Positions 23,380-31,196 of a stretch of 64,000 bases of DNA are shown piece after piece. The stretch spans positions 1,116,001-1,180,000 of the forward strand of contig NZ_CP054585.1 of assembly GCF_003721435.2 (NCBI RefSeq), read 5' to 3'. How positions within the stretch are numbered: position 1 is the stretch's first letter; every line of letters starts with the position of its first letter. This stretch comes from Halorubrum sp. CBA1229 (GTDB lineage Archaea > Halobacteriota > Halobacteria > Halobacteriales > Haloferacaceae). A model generated the notes under the pieces. That model had not been told where the DNA came from, made no database searches, and saw nothing but the letters and a program-made list of their open reading frames with translations. The position numbers and the translations under genes are program-made.

Positions 23380-23768
23380 GGGTCCACCTCGAAGGTGACG
23401 ATCACACCGTCGCCAGCGGTCGGCGTTCGGACGTGGATCAGCGAGGTGTCCGTCACCTCGAACCCACGACCGTCACCGACGCCAGTTAGCGCCGCCTTCT
23501 GCGTGTTCTCGTCCCCGACGTAGGCGTTTCCGCTGTTCGCCTCGCGGTACTCAACGAGCACCGTCACGCCGTGCGGAACGTCGATCGACGGGAGCGGCTC
23601 GGCGGTCGTGCTGTCCGTCGTGTACTCGATCTGCGAGAGGCCGCCGTAGTTCTCGCTCGCCTCGGCGATCCGCTGCTGCTGGTTCTCCGTTGCCGGGGAG
23701 ACCTGTTCGCCCTGCTCGTTCTGCACCTTCCGAATCTGCTGAACCTCCGTGTTCGTGTCTAGTCCCAT
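23376..23768 (-). CDS. beta-rich structural protein candidate
   Basis: 130 residues. A Gln/Glu-rich N-terminal helix (EVQQIRKVQNEQGEQV) precedes a beta domain (GVTVLVEYREANSG, GFEVTDTSLIHVRTPT, GVIVTFEVDP). Overlaps the spike-like gene by 4 bp. It could link spike to capsid. Family not recognised. Confidence 0.55.
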   Translation of the reverse strand: MGLDTNTEVQQIRKVQNEQGEQVSPATENQQQRIAEASENYGGLSQIEYTTDSTTAEPLPSIDVPHGVTVLVEYREANSGNAYVGDENTQKAALTGVGDGRGFEVTDTSLIHVRTPTAGDGVIVTFEVDP

Positions 23769-24139
23769 TATTCACCGCCTCCCGTCTTCTCGAAACCGAT
23801 TGGCTGCACGGTGTACCGGCGCCGCGCGTCGCTCAGGTTCGTTACCTCGCAGGTGAGCGAGCTGCTGAACGAGTAGGCCGGGGCGAACGTGATCGCCTTG
23901 TCGTCGACGTCCGTCGGCGGGACGGCCGACTCGGGATAGATCAGCTCCGAGTCGTCGACGGTCGCCTTGTAGACGCTCTCGGGATGCTTCGAGATCGCGA
24001 GGATCGGCAGCACGAACCCTCCGCCCGTCCGCTGTTTCGCTTCGTAGGTGACCGTCGCTCGGTCACCTGGATCGAGCGTCACGGTCTCGGGCTGGTTGAG
24101 CGGCCGGTCGTCTGCGGCCGGGGCGGGGATGCTATCCAT
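23768..24139 (-). CDS. beta-rich structural protein candidate
   Basis: 123 residues from the ATG at 24139; an in-frame ATG at 24163 is less likely. ETVTLDPGDRATVTYEAKQR, LPILAISKHPESVYKATV, ITFAPAYSFSSSLTCEVTNL and YTVQPIGFE form a regular strand pattern of an eight-stranded sandwich type. It shares a base with the following gene's start. Likely a minor capsid or vertex protein. Confidence 0.5.
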   Translation of the reverse strand: MDSIPAPAADDRPLNQPETVTLDPGDRATVTYEAKQRTGGGFVLPILAISKHPESVYKATVDDSELIYPESAVPPTDVDDKAITFAPAYSFSSSLTCEVTNLSDARRRYTVQPIGFEKTGGGE

Positions 24140-24227
24140 CGCTATCCTCCCCCAGTACCTCACTCCGGAGCCGCTCGATCTCCGTCTCGTCGAGGTTCTC
24201 GACCTCCGTGTTACAGGTCGACCCCAT
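24132..24227 (-). CDS. 31-aa micro-ORF
   Basis: ATG at 24227 overlaps the upstream TGA, and the end overlaps the next gene by 8 bp. MGSTCNTEVENLDETEIERL then RSEVLGEDSDG is a short acidic helix. It lies exactly in the overlapping series, so it may be real. Confidence 0.4.
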   Translation of the reverse strand: MGSTCNTEVENLDETEIERLRSEVLGEDSDG

Positions 24228-24493
24228 CAGGCACTCACCCCGTTGAGTGCGAGGTAGAGGAACCCAAGCGTCCCGATCGCGCCGATGATGTCCGTCAGTA
24301 GTCGCAGATCTTCGCGCGACCACGAGGACTGCTCAAGCCACGCCGCGATCGGCGACTCGATGTTCACCACCTCGGTGCTGGTCTCCAGCGCGGTCGTCTG
24401 GTTCGTCTCGCTCCCCATCGTCGTCACGGGGCCGTCGCTCATCGACGGGCTCTGCCACGGGTCGCCGTTGACTGTCGTCGAAAAATCGGACAT
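24227..24493 (-). CDS. small protein with C-terminal membrane helix
   Basis: 88 residues. The first 45 are polar and Thr/Ser-rich, then an amphipathic helix (IAAWLEQSSWSREDLRLLTD) and a terminal membrane helix (IIGAIGTLGFLYLALNG). Located directly after the larger candidate capsid gene; a plausible membrane-to-capsid connector. Confidence 0.55.
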   Translation of the reverse strand: MSDFSTTVNGDPWQSPSMSDGPVTTMGSETNQTTALETSTEVVNIESPIAAWLEQSSWSREDLRLLTDIIGAIGTLGFLYLALNGVSA

Positions 24494-24505
24494 GGTCGAA
24501 CCCCG

Positions 24506-25231
24506 CTACTGGCCCATGTCGGCGCTCACGGCCGACTTGAGCCCCTTGATCTCGCCGTTGGCCTTCTGAGCGGGAGCCTGAAGGAGCACGTTCGTCGGCT
24601 CCGTCTCGTCCCCGTCCGGGTCGGTCCAACGGACCTGATACGGTGCCCTGATCCGAGCGGTCAGCTCCATGTCGCTGGCGACGAACCGCTCTAGGGGCGA
24701 CTCGTCGAGCGTGAGATACTCCGCCTGCTCGGACTGGTTCGCCTGATGCACGAGTCCGAGGTTCGCCTCGTAGAGCTTCGCGCTCGCCGACTGCTTCGCG
24801 CTCGGCGTCTTCTTCCGGAGCTGGAACGTGGCCGCCTTCCCGCTGATGTAGTAGGCGTGAACGGTGACGGCCGAGCCCGGCCCGGAAACGGTGAACTCGT
24901 TGGCGTCGTGGTCGATCGACTGCGGCGACCCCTGATAAGTGCCGTCGAACCAGACCACCACGTCCTGCGTGTCCGGACACTCGACGAGGTCGTGCGTCAC
25001 GGTGAACGTCTGATCGCTCCCGTCACCGGCCGTGGTGAACGACTCGTAGGCGGGAATCGCGACCCGGAACGGGTTGCTCCGGCCGGTCCGGAGCGCGAGC
25101 GCCGTGTCGGCCACGAGCGCCGCAATCTCCGAAAGTGACCCCTGCGAGTTGGTCGACGTCTCGAACTGCCGAGGCGAGAGCGTCGTGTTCCGACGACTCG
25201 CCTCCCGCAGCCGGTCCATCACGTCGGTCAT
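24506..25231 (-). CDS. candidate major capsid protein, larger (VP4-like)
   Basis: 241 residues. A helical N-terminus (DVMDRLREASRRNTTLSPRQ) is followed by a Ser/Thr-rich beta barrel-like body: NPFRVAIPAYESFTT, QTFTVTHDLVECPDTQDVVVWFDG, NEFTVSGPGSAVTVHAYYIS, and ELTARIRAPYQVRWTDPDGDE. SH1 and SNJ1-type viruses encode two single-barrel capsid proteins side by side; SH1 VP4 has 232 residues. The adjacent 173-aa protein would be its partner. Assigned by size, order and strand pattern only; no alignment was possible here. Confidence 0.6.
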   Translation of the reverse strand: MTDVMDRLREASRRNTTLSPRQFETSTNSQGSLSEIAALVADTALALRTGRSNPFRVAIPAYESFTTAGDGSDQTFTVTHDLVECPDTQDVVVWFDGTYQGSPQSIDHDANEFTVSGPGSAVTVHAYYISGKAATFQLRKKTPSAKQSASAKLYEANLGLVHQANQSEQAEYLTLDESPLERFVASDMELTARIRAPYQVRWTDPDGDETEPTNVLLQAPAQKANGEIKGLKSAVSADMGQ

Positions 25232-25753
25232 CTACCGCGAACCCTCCTTCACCGCGGCGTTGTCGAAGTAGAACTCCGACTGCGACCAATCGACTTCCGC
25301 GGCCGATTCGATCGAGACGTAGAACGCGTCGATGTCCCGCACGTCGTGGAACGGCGCCGCGCCGTCGTTGGAGGCCGCTTCGGGGTACTCCAGCACGACC
25401 TTCGCGTTGTCGATGTTGTCCACGTCGCGCTGGGTGGTGAGGTCGTTCTGGTTCCAGAACGAGATCTGTTCGATCTGCTCGCTCACCTTGTGCGTGTCGT
25501 CGTCGCCGGCCCGGCGGATCTCGAACTTCATTCGCGTGTTCGTCGGGAGCGGGTCTCCGTTCGAGTCGACGAGCTTCATGTAGATCGGGATCCCGATCTC
25601 GGTGCCGCGATCGACCTGATTCAGGAGCCGGATGAAGGTGCCGCGGTCCGGGTCGATTTCGAGGATCGGCGTCGCCCGCTCGATGCCGGACGCGTTGGTG
25701 TGCTGCACGACCTCGTCGGCGGAGTCACCGTTCGACAGGTAGACGTCCACCAT
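25232..25753 (-). CDS. candidate major capsid protein, smaller (VP7-like)
   Basis: 173 residues, directly followed by the 241-aa gene with no gap. Beta-rich: ATPILEIDPDRGTFIRLLNQV, GIPIYMKLVDSNGDPLP, TRMKFEIRRAGDDD, NAKVVLEYPEAASN, DIDAFYVSIESAAEVDWSQSEF. Size matches SH1 VP7 (185 residues). In that virus group VP7 and VP4 build the capsid as single vertical beta barrels on a T=28-type lattice. Same caveats as for its partner. Confidence 0.6.
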   Translation of the reverse strand: MVDVYLSNGDSADEVVQHTNASGIERATPILEIDPDRGTFIRLLNQVDRGTEIGIPIYMKLVDSNGDPLPTNTRMKFEIRRAGDDDTHKVSEQIEQISFWNQNDLTTQRDVDNIDNAKVVLEYPEAASNDGAAPFHDVRDIDAFYVSIESAAEVDWSQSEFYFDNAAVKEGSR

Positions 25754-26061
25754 CAGGCGAACACCTCCGTGAGGGAGTCACGAACACCGAAGCGCTCCAT
25801 CAGCGCGAGCAGGATCGCGACCCCGCCGCCGACCTGCATGTGTCGCTTGGTCCGCCCGTCGATCATCGGGGCATACTCGGCCCCGGCGATGACGGCGACC
25901 CCACCGAGTTCGGCGGGGGTGTTGAAGCCGCCGACCGTGTGGCCGTCGGCGAGGTACCCGAGCGATTCTCCCGCGAGGACGCCACCGCCGACCGCACCGG
26001 CGTCCATCGCGAACTGCGTATCAGCCAGCTTGTCGAAGCCGGCCGTTACATCAAGTGCCAT
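25753..26061 (-). CDS. hydrophobic virion membrane protein candidate
   Basis: 102 residues with three hydrophobic stretches (AGAVGGGVLAGESLGYLADG, ELGGVAVIAGAEYAPMI, QVGGGVAILLALMERFG). It precedes the smaller capsid gene and overlaps it by one base. SH1-like viruses keep a small membrane protein gene between ATPase and capsid genes, in this order. Confidence 0.6.
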   Translation of the reverse strand: MALDVTAGFDKLADTQFAMDAGAVGGGVLAGESLGYLADGHTVGGFNTPAELGGVAVIAGAEYAPMIDGRTKRHMQVGGGVAILLALMERFGVRDSLTEVFA

Positions 26062-26161
26062 TGCGACCCGACCGAAACGGGGTCCGTTTGTGAGGGGCCA
26101 CCCCGCTGAGGCCGCCGTAGTCGGCGGTGGATCGACTTTGTTCGTAGAAGACGGGAGAAGG

Positions 26162-26341
26162 TCAGCGTTCCCGCGGGTCGTCGTAGGGGAGGCCGTGCTG
26201 TCGGTACAGCAGCATCAGGTCCTCGACGACTCTCGTCTGGGCCACTTCATGCCCCCGCACCTCCTCGATCTCCTCCTGCACCTCGCGGAAGCGGTCGGCG
26301 GTCTCTCCGTACATCGCGACCTCCGCGGACGGTCGGGTCAT
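26162..26341 (-). CDS. 59-aa helical microprotein after the ATPase
   Basis: ATG at 26341 overlaps the ATPase TGA by 4 bp; ends at TGA 26162-26164. AEVAMYGETADRFREVQEEI and VAQTRVVEDLMLLYRQHG predict a helical hairpin or coiled coil. A 100-bp gap to the next gene follows, the longest within the structural block. Confidence 0.55.
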   Translation of the reverse strand: MTRPSAEVAMYGETADRFREVQEEIEEVRGHEVAQTRVVEDLMLLYRQHGLPYDDPRER

Positions 26342-27162
26342 AGCCCCACCTCGATCCGTTTGCCCTCAGCGCCGACGTGCTCACACTCCGGCTCGTAGTG
26401 GTTCGACTCGACGCGCTCGATCTTTCCGGAGTCGTCGGAGTAGATCCACTCCGAGTTGACCGTCTGCGGCTCGCCGTCCGGCCCCTCCTCGACCCACTTC
26501 CGGACGGAGATCGCGCCCTCGTCGGGAGCGTGCAGCTCCGCCGGGAGATTGGGGACCGACTGCCCGCCCGTGTTGTGCGCCTCCTTCGGGTACTCCAGCA
26601 CGTCCTTCACGGCGTTGAGGTCGTTGCCGGACTGATACCCGCCGAGGAACCGCGCGGTGCAGTTGCCGACCACCTTTTTGCAGAGCTGCGCGAGCCGCTG
26701 GGTCACCCAGATCGACGACGTGGCCGACCCGCCCTCGGTCCGGCCGTCGGTCGCGAGATCCTGTATGTCGTCGGGGTAGCCCTGTCCCTCCGGCGCGATC
26801 CCGTGCGCCTCGTCGATGACCACCAGCACGTTGTGGTCCGACTGCCGGCACGCGAGGATCACGTCCCGAGCGACCTCCTGCCAGTCGTCTTTCGAGACGT
26901 GGCGGCCGACGACGAGCGCCTCGTTCCGGTCGATCATGTCGCCCCACACGTCCGGCCCGAAGTGATCCCGCTCCCGAGGGCCGGCGAACCAGTGCGCCGC
27001 GAGTCCCGGCCCGGTCTCTTTGCTCACTAGGCCCCGGAACTCGTCGGACGTGTCCAGCACGACCACCCGATCGTAGGTGTCGCCCTTGATGTTCTTCTCG
27101 GCGAGGGCGTGTGCTAGCCAGCCTTTGCCCCATCCCGAAACCGCCGATACCAGCATGTGCAT
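26338..27162 (-). CDS. DNA-packaging ATPase (HerA/FtsK superfamily)
   Basis: 274 residues. The P-loop is at the very N-terminus, SAVSGWGKGWLAHAL (residues 6-20), with GWGKGW in place of the usual GK(S/T). Walker B is NVLVVIDEAHG (111-121). IWVTQRLAQL and RFLGGYQSGNDL follow as sensor and arginine-containing segments. The length and this P-loop style match A32-like genome-packaging ATPases of membrane-containing icosahedral viruses. It should power DNA entry into the capsid. Located upstream of the capsid genes, as in SH1 and SNJ1. Confidence 0.8.
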   Translation of the reverse strand: MHMLVSAVSGWGKGWLAHALAEKNIKGDTYDRVVVLDTSDEFRGLVSKETGPGLAAHWFAGPRERDHFGPDVWGDMIDRNEALVVGRHVSKDDWQEVARDVILACRQSDHNVLVVIDEAHGIAPEGQGYPDDIQDLATDGRTEGGSATSSIWVTQRLAQLCKKVVGNCTARFLGGYQSGNDLNAVKDVLEYPKEAHNTGGQSVPNLPAELHAPDEGAISVRKWVEEGPDGEPQTVNSEWIYSDDSGKIERVESNHYEPECEHVGAEGKRIEVGL

Positions 27163-27165
27163 CGG

Positions 27166-27726
27166 TTACTCCTCCCGTTCTGCGAGGGTGCGAATCGCGT
27201 CGGTGTGCGTCTCGATCGGGCCGGCCACGAGCGACTGCAACAGCCGCGCCGGGTCGCGGTCGACCACCTCCGCCTCGAACTCGTCGAGACCGAGACCGAA
27301 CGTCTCCCGAGTGTGAGTGTCGGCGATCTCTCGATCCGTCTGGTCGGCCACCGCGTCACCGGCACGGTCGCGGTACTTCTCGGCCCACGTCTCGATCTGG
27401 GCGGCCCACTCGTCGGCTTCGACGTCCGCGAACTGCTCGGCACGGTCGGCGTTCGTCAGCTCTTCCGGCGCGACGTGGTCGACGTAGAGTCCCCAGAGGT
27501 CGCCGGTCTGCTGGGCTACGATCGCGTCGACGAGCTGGGAGACGCGCTCCTCGTCTGCCGGCGGCTCGTCGAGCCCGAGCGTATCCGGGTCGGCGTCGGC
27601 CGCCTCGGCCAGCGTCCGCATCGCCTCCCGCTGATCGCGTTCCATCGCCGCCAGCGTCGCGGCGTAGGCGGTGATCTCCTTCTCCATCATCTGCTTGAGG
27701 GCCGCCTCTTGCATCCCACCGAACAT
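27166..27726 (-). CDS. alpha-helical structural-block protein
   Basis: 186 residues, almost entirely helical and charged (ALKQMMEKEITAYAATLAAM, RVSQLVDAIVAQQTGDLWGL, ADEWAAQIETWAEKYRDRAG). Ends three bases before the ATPase start, so it is co-translated with it. No family recognised; could be a scaffold or packaging partner. Confidence 0.55.
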   Translation of the reverse strand: MFGGMQEAALKQMMEKEITAYAATLAAMERDQREAMRTLAEAADADPDTLGLDEPPADEERVSQLVDAIVAQQTGDLWGLYVDHVAPEELTNADRAEQFADVEADEWAAQIETWAEKYRDRAGDAVADQTDREIADTHTRETFGLGLDEFEAEVVDRDPARLLQSLVAGPIETHTDAIRTLAEREE

Positions 27727-28334
27727 CAGGCGCTCACCCCCTCGCGGACCGTCCCGACGAGTTCGCCGGCGACGTCACCCTCCTTCACTAGCACGGTCCC
27801 GCAAACGATCGCGGTCGACAGGAGGAGCGCCTGCTTGTCGCTCATCTCCTCCATCCCGCCCATGTCCGCTACGACCGCGTCGAACTTTGCATCTAGTTCG
27901 ACCGGTGGCTTCGTCGCCAGCTCGGCGACGTCGTCGGAGGTCATCTCCGCGGGCTCGCCGCTCATCTCCTCGGTGATCTCCGGGAGCAGTACGGCGAGGA
28001 TCTCGACATACATCTCGCCCCACGAGTTGCCGTCGGAGGGGGTCGGCGAGGGGGTCTCGCTCCCCTCTTCACCCCCTTCGTTTTGGGTATCGCCGTCCGT
28101 GGTCTCGTCGGGCGATTCGGACCCCTCTTCGGTGGGGGTATCTTCGTCCTCCTCCTCGTTGATCTCCTCGGCGACCGCCGAGAGGTCCACCTCGGCCCGC
28201 TCGTCGTCGTCGATCGCGGGGCGTTCGTCCCCCTCGTCTCCCCCTTCGGCGGGGGTCTCGTCTCCCTCGTCGGGAGTATCGTCGTCGGGCGATTCGTCCG
28301 GGTCGGCGTCGTCGTTGGTGGGGTCGTCAGTCAT
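27726..28334 (-). CDS. acidic Pro/Glu/Thr-rich protein with C-terminal hydrophobic segment
   Basis: 202 residues. The N-terminal half is disordered: Asp, Glu, Pro and Thr repeats such as TPTEEGSESPDET. The C-terminal half is helical, with EMYVEILAVLLPEITEEM and a hydrophobic ALLLSTAIVCGTVLV. Its DNA shares a repeated GGGTATC-type motif with the neighbouring gene. Family not recognised; may be a membrane-linked linker protein. Confidence 0.5.
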   Translation of the reverse strand: MTDDPTNDDADPDESPDDDTPDEGDETPAEGGDEGDERPAIDDDERAEVDLSAVAEEINEEEDEDTPTEEGSESPDETTDGDTQNEGGEEGSETPSPTPSDGNSWGEMYVEILAVLLPEITEEMSGEPAEMTSDDVAELATKPPVELDAKFDAVVADMGGMEEMSDKQALLLSTAIVCGTVLVKEGDVAGELVGTVREGVSA

Positions 28335-29008
28335 GTTTCGGTCGGCGTGAACTCCATGTCATCCGTGTCGGTGCCTTCGAGGGGGTCCGACCCCCCATCC
28401 TGCCCCCATCCCGAGCCCCCATTTCCGCCCTCGTTTTGGGTATCGTCGGGGTTGGCTACGTCGGGCGATTCGGTGGGGTCCGAACCCCGCCCGCGAAGCA
28501 GCACCGCAACTGCGAGGGCGCCGGTACCCAGCACGAGGGCGGTCCCGAGGCCCCCACTACCCCCCTCATCAGAGGGGTCAGAGGGGGTATCTGCGGGGGT
28601 ATCTTCACCTTCTCCGTCGCTACCCCCTTCAGGCGGGGGCGATTCACCCCCATCAGAGGGGGTATCTGCATCCTCCCATTGAGCTTCGTACTCGTCCGCC
28701 TCGTCGGGCGATTCAGACCCCTCTTCGGTGGGGGTATCTTCGCCCTCTCCGTCGGTACCCTCCTCAGAGGGGGCCGGATCGGCGCCTTCGGAGGGGGTCT
28801 CGGTGGGGGTATCGCCCCCCTCATCGCCCCCTTCGTCGTCGGTACCCTCCTCGTCGAGCCCGTAGGCCGCCGGGTACCAGTCGTGATGGCGCCGGTCGGC
28901 CGCTGCGTTGACGTGCTCGTCGTCCTTCCGTCCGTAGAGGTGCGACCGGAGCCCCTGCGGGCTCCCCGAGTAGTCGCACCCGTCGATCTTACAGGCGATT
29001 TCAGGCAT
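28331..29008 (-). CDS. zinc-finger protein with long acidic linker and TM helix
   Basis: 225 residues. Residues 5-35 (CKIDGCDYSGSPQGLRSHLY...DDEH) form a C2H2-like finger. Then about 110 residues of repeated T-P-(S/T)-E and G-(D/E) low complexity, one membrane helix (LGTALVLGTGALAVAVLL) and an acidic tail. Combination of finger and membrane anchor suggests tethering of DNA or of a capsid part to the virion membrane; this is inference. Confidence 0.55.
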   Translation of the reverse strand: MPEIACKIDGCDYSGSPQGLRSHLYGRKDDEHVNAAADRRHHDWYPAAYGLDEEGTDDEGGDEGGDTPTETPSEGADPAPSEEGTDGEGEDTPTEEGSESPDEADEYEAQWEDADTPSDGGESPPPEGGSDGEGEDTPADTPSDPSDEGGSGGLGTALVLGTGALAVAVLLRGRGSDPTESPDVANPDDTQNEGGNGGSGWGQDGGSDPLEGTDTDDMEFTPTET

Positions 29009-30497
29009 CGGTCTCCTCGAAGTTGTCTAGCGTTTCCTCGCCGCCCGTCGCGGCGAACTGGCCGAGGCCCTCTCGGGCGCTGGCGTCGTCGTCGAAGCCG
29101 CGTGAGCCGCTTCGGACGTACCCGCGGTTCTGCGCCCGTCGGTGCTCCTCCGATGGCCTCTCGCGCCCCTCGTCGGCCACCACGCCGAAGCGACTGAGAC
29201 CGTCGGCGCCGTCCGCGTCGTCGACGTGACGATCGTCGACTAGTGCGGTCCCGAAGAAGCCGGCCGGGGCGCCGTCCGGGTGCGCCTCGACCCACTCGAC
29301 AGCCTCCCCGAGCACGCGGTTCCAGTCGCGACCGCGGGCGATCTGCTCGCTTTCGAGGTCGGCGAGGTTGCCGACGTTGACCCGGTAGACGTCCGGATCC
29401 TCATTGGTCGGTCCGGCGATCACCATCTCGGTGCCGCCGTCCATCCGGTCGCGCTCGTTGGTCCACTCGTGCGCCGGCCGCTCTTCTCCGGCGACGGTTG
29501 CGGTCGTCTCCTCGTGCTCCCAGACGCCGACGGAGCGCGGCTCCGCGTCGGTCGCGGTGACTGCGTCGGGTTGCTCGGGGACCGGCGCCTGCTCCGGCGC
29601 ACGGGCTGCGAGGTCGGCGTCCGTCGGGTCGCGACCGCGGCCCGGCTGGCCGTGAAGCCGGTCGTCGTGACTCCCGTAGAGGTCCAGCAGCGTCCGGTGA
29701 TGACCTTCCAGCGCGTTGAACCGCTCCGTGTCGATGTCGCTGATCCCCTCCTCGATCGCGTCGATCGTCGCGGCGGCGCGCTCGGCGTTCCGGAACTCCC
29801 GCTGCACCTCGTCGAGGAGCCCCGCGAGCCGCTTCACGCTCACCTTGTAGCCACTCCACGAGCGCGATAGGGCGCCCTTCGTCTCGCCGTCGAGGCGGTC
29901 GTAGGGGACCGCGTCGGCGAAGTCCAGCAGCGACGAGATCTCGGTCTCGTCGGCGCCGCAGTCTTCCGCGAGGAACTCGCAGGCGTCCGGGTCGCCGTGC
30001 TGGCAGAGGTCGCGAGCGTGGTCGCACCCCTCGCCGTCGACGCGCGCCGCGGCGTCGGCTTCCTTTTGGAGCTGCTCCTGCTCGGTCGGACCGTCACTCA
30101 CGTCGGCGCCGGTCTGTTGCTGGCGCACCTTCTCGATCCGGCCGGTGTTCTCGTCGGCCGTGAGTTCCGGGTCGTAGTGCGCCTCCCAGTCGTCGATCCC
30201 GGCGTCGAGAAACGCGGCCTTGACCGCGGTCGCCTTCCGGTAGTTGTTGTCGCCCGTGAACGGCCCCACTCGGCGTTTCTCGCCGTCCGTCAGTTCGACG
30301 TGGCCGGCGCCGCCTTCGCGGTCGGCGCGGCCGTCGGCGGCGATCCCGCGGATCTCCGCCTCGACGCCGTCCGGGACGTCGTCGACGAGCTCGACTTTCG
30401 CGAACCGGCGATCGAACCGATCCGTGAGGTGGTCGGCGTGCTCGTCGCGGACCGTGTTGGCATCGGCCCGCGTGCCGAACTCCACGATCTCGGTCAC
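29001..30497 (-). CDS. large protein of unknown function, structural block
   Basis: 498 residues from a GTG at 30497 overlapping the upstream stop by 4 bp. Largest protein of the element. The first third has charged helices (ANTVRDEHADHLTDRFDRRF); a Cys cluster GCDHARDLCQHGDPDACEF with a further EDC near residue 180-205 looks zinc-binding; then helices (RLAGLLDEVQREFRNAERAA) and a disordered C-terminus. No polymerase, protease or lysin motifs were seen. By size and position it could be a minor capsid or replication protein. Confidence 0.5.
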   Translation of the reverse strand: MTEIVEFGTRADANTVRDEHADHLTDRFDRRFAKVELVDDVPDGVEAEIRGIAADGRADREGGAGHVELTDGEKRRVGPFTGDNNYRKATAVKAAFLDAGIDDWEAHYDPELTADENTGRIEKVRQQQTGADVSDGPTEQEQLQKEADAAARVDGEGCDHARDLCQHGDPDACEFLAEDCGADETEISSLLDFADAVPYDRLDGETKGALSRSWSGYKVSVKRLAGLLDEVQREFRNAERAAATIDAIEEGISDIDTERFNALEGHHRTLLDLYGSHDDRLHGQPGRGRDPTDADLAARAPEQAPVPEQPDAVTATDAEPRSVGVWEHEETTATVAGEERPAHEWTNERDRMDGGTEMVIAGPTNEDPDVYRVNVGNLADLESEQIARGRDWNRVLGEAVEWVEAHPDGAPAGFFGTALVDDRHVDDADGADGLSRFGVVADEGRERPSEEHRRAQNRGYVRSGSRGFDDDASAREGLGQFAATGGEETLDNFEETDA

Positions 30498-30814
30498 GAG
30501 CGGCCCTCCACTACGTCGACCCCCAGCGGGTCGAACTCCAGACACGGGTGAACACGAACCTCGCCGTCGATACGCGCTCCTTCGGCGGCCTCCCCGTCGG
30601 CCGTGTCGGCGCCCATCCCGTCGCGGAGCACCAGGGCGTCCTCACCGGTCGGGTTGAGGTCGCAGTAACGGCCCGGCTCTTCGTCCCAGTACGGCGCCGG
30701 GAGTCGGTACTGCGTCGCCCGGCGGTAGATGTCGCGGAGCCGCGAGAGCGCCGTCTTCTCGCCCTCGTCCTCCGGCTGGAGCGCGAGGGCGGCGCCGGCT
30801 TCAGAAGCGTGCAT
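30494..30814 (-). CDS. 106-aa protein, structural block
   Basis: Helical start (EDEGEKTALSRLRDIYRRAT), then a polar domain with PYWDEEPGRYCDLNPTGEDA. Overlaps both neighbours (4 and 14 bp). Family not recognised. Confidence 0.5.
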   Translation of the reverse strand: MHASEAGAALALQPEDEGEKTALSRLRDIYRRATQYRLPAPYWDEEPGRYCDLNPTGEDALVLRDGMGADTADGEAAEGARIDGEVRVHPCLEFDPLGVDVVEGRS

Positions 30815-31094
30815 CTCCGATCACCGCCTCGACCAGCGCCCCGGCGCCGATCGCGAGAAGCAGAATCTTCCCGTAGTGCTCGTAGTTGTCCAGCGCGCAC
30901 TTCGTTTCGAAGGCGTCCGAGCTGGCTGATGCGGCCTTCTTCGCGGCAACGTAGCTCATGAACTCGGTGTAGTCGTCGAACTCCTCGATGCGGCTGAACC
31001 CGTAGAAGGCTTTGACGTCTTGATGATTGTCGTTGTCGGCCGCTTCCTGTGCTTTTTCGAACTCTTCCTGCGTCGGTAGGTCAATTGAGACCAT
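30801..31094 (-). CDS. first gene of the structural block, C-terminal anchor
   Basis: 97 residues. A soluble acidic domain (PTQEEFEKAQEAADNDNHQD, FYGFSRIEEFDDYTEFMSYV) is followed by a membrane helix near the end (HYGKILLLAIGAGALVEAVIG). Start ATG at 31094 lies about 25 bp from an AT-rich promoter candidate, so transcription of the block probably begins here. Confidence 0.55.
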   Translation of the reverse strand: MVSIDLPTQEEFEKAQEAADNDNHQDVKAFYGFSRIEEFDDYTEFMSYVAAKKAASASSDAFETKCALDNYEHYGKILLLAIGAGALVEAVIGDARF

Positions 31095-31111
31095 ACCCGC
31101 ACCTTTCGGAT

Positions 31112-31175
31112 GTGCACTAAAAATTATACTTGAGACTATAAGACTATCTGACTATGAGAGCGTAATAAGATAATA
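31112..31175 (-). promoter_or_regulatory. promoter region of the structural block with GACTAT direct repeats
   Basis: On the minus strand, ATAATTTTTAG (about 31117-31127) is placed as a TATA box for the gene at 31094. Just upstream, GACTAT occurs at 31134-31139, 31142-31147 and 31150-31155, an 8-bp period. Direct repeats upstream of a TATA box suggest an activator site switching on late genes. Confidence 0.5.
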
Positions 31176-31196
31176 TCGGAGGGGAGACCGGCCGCG

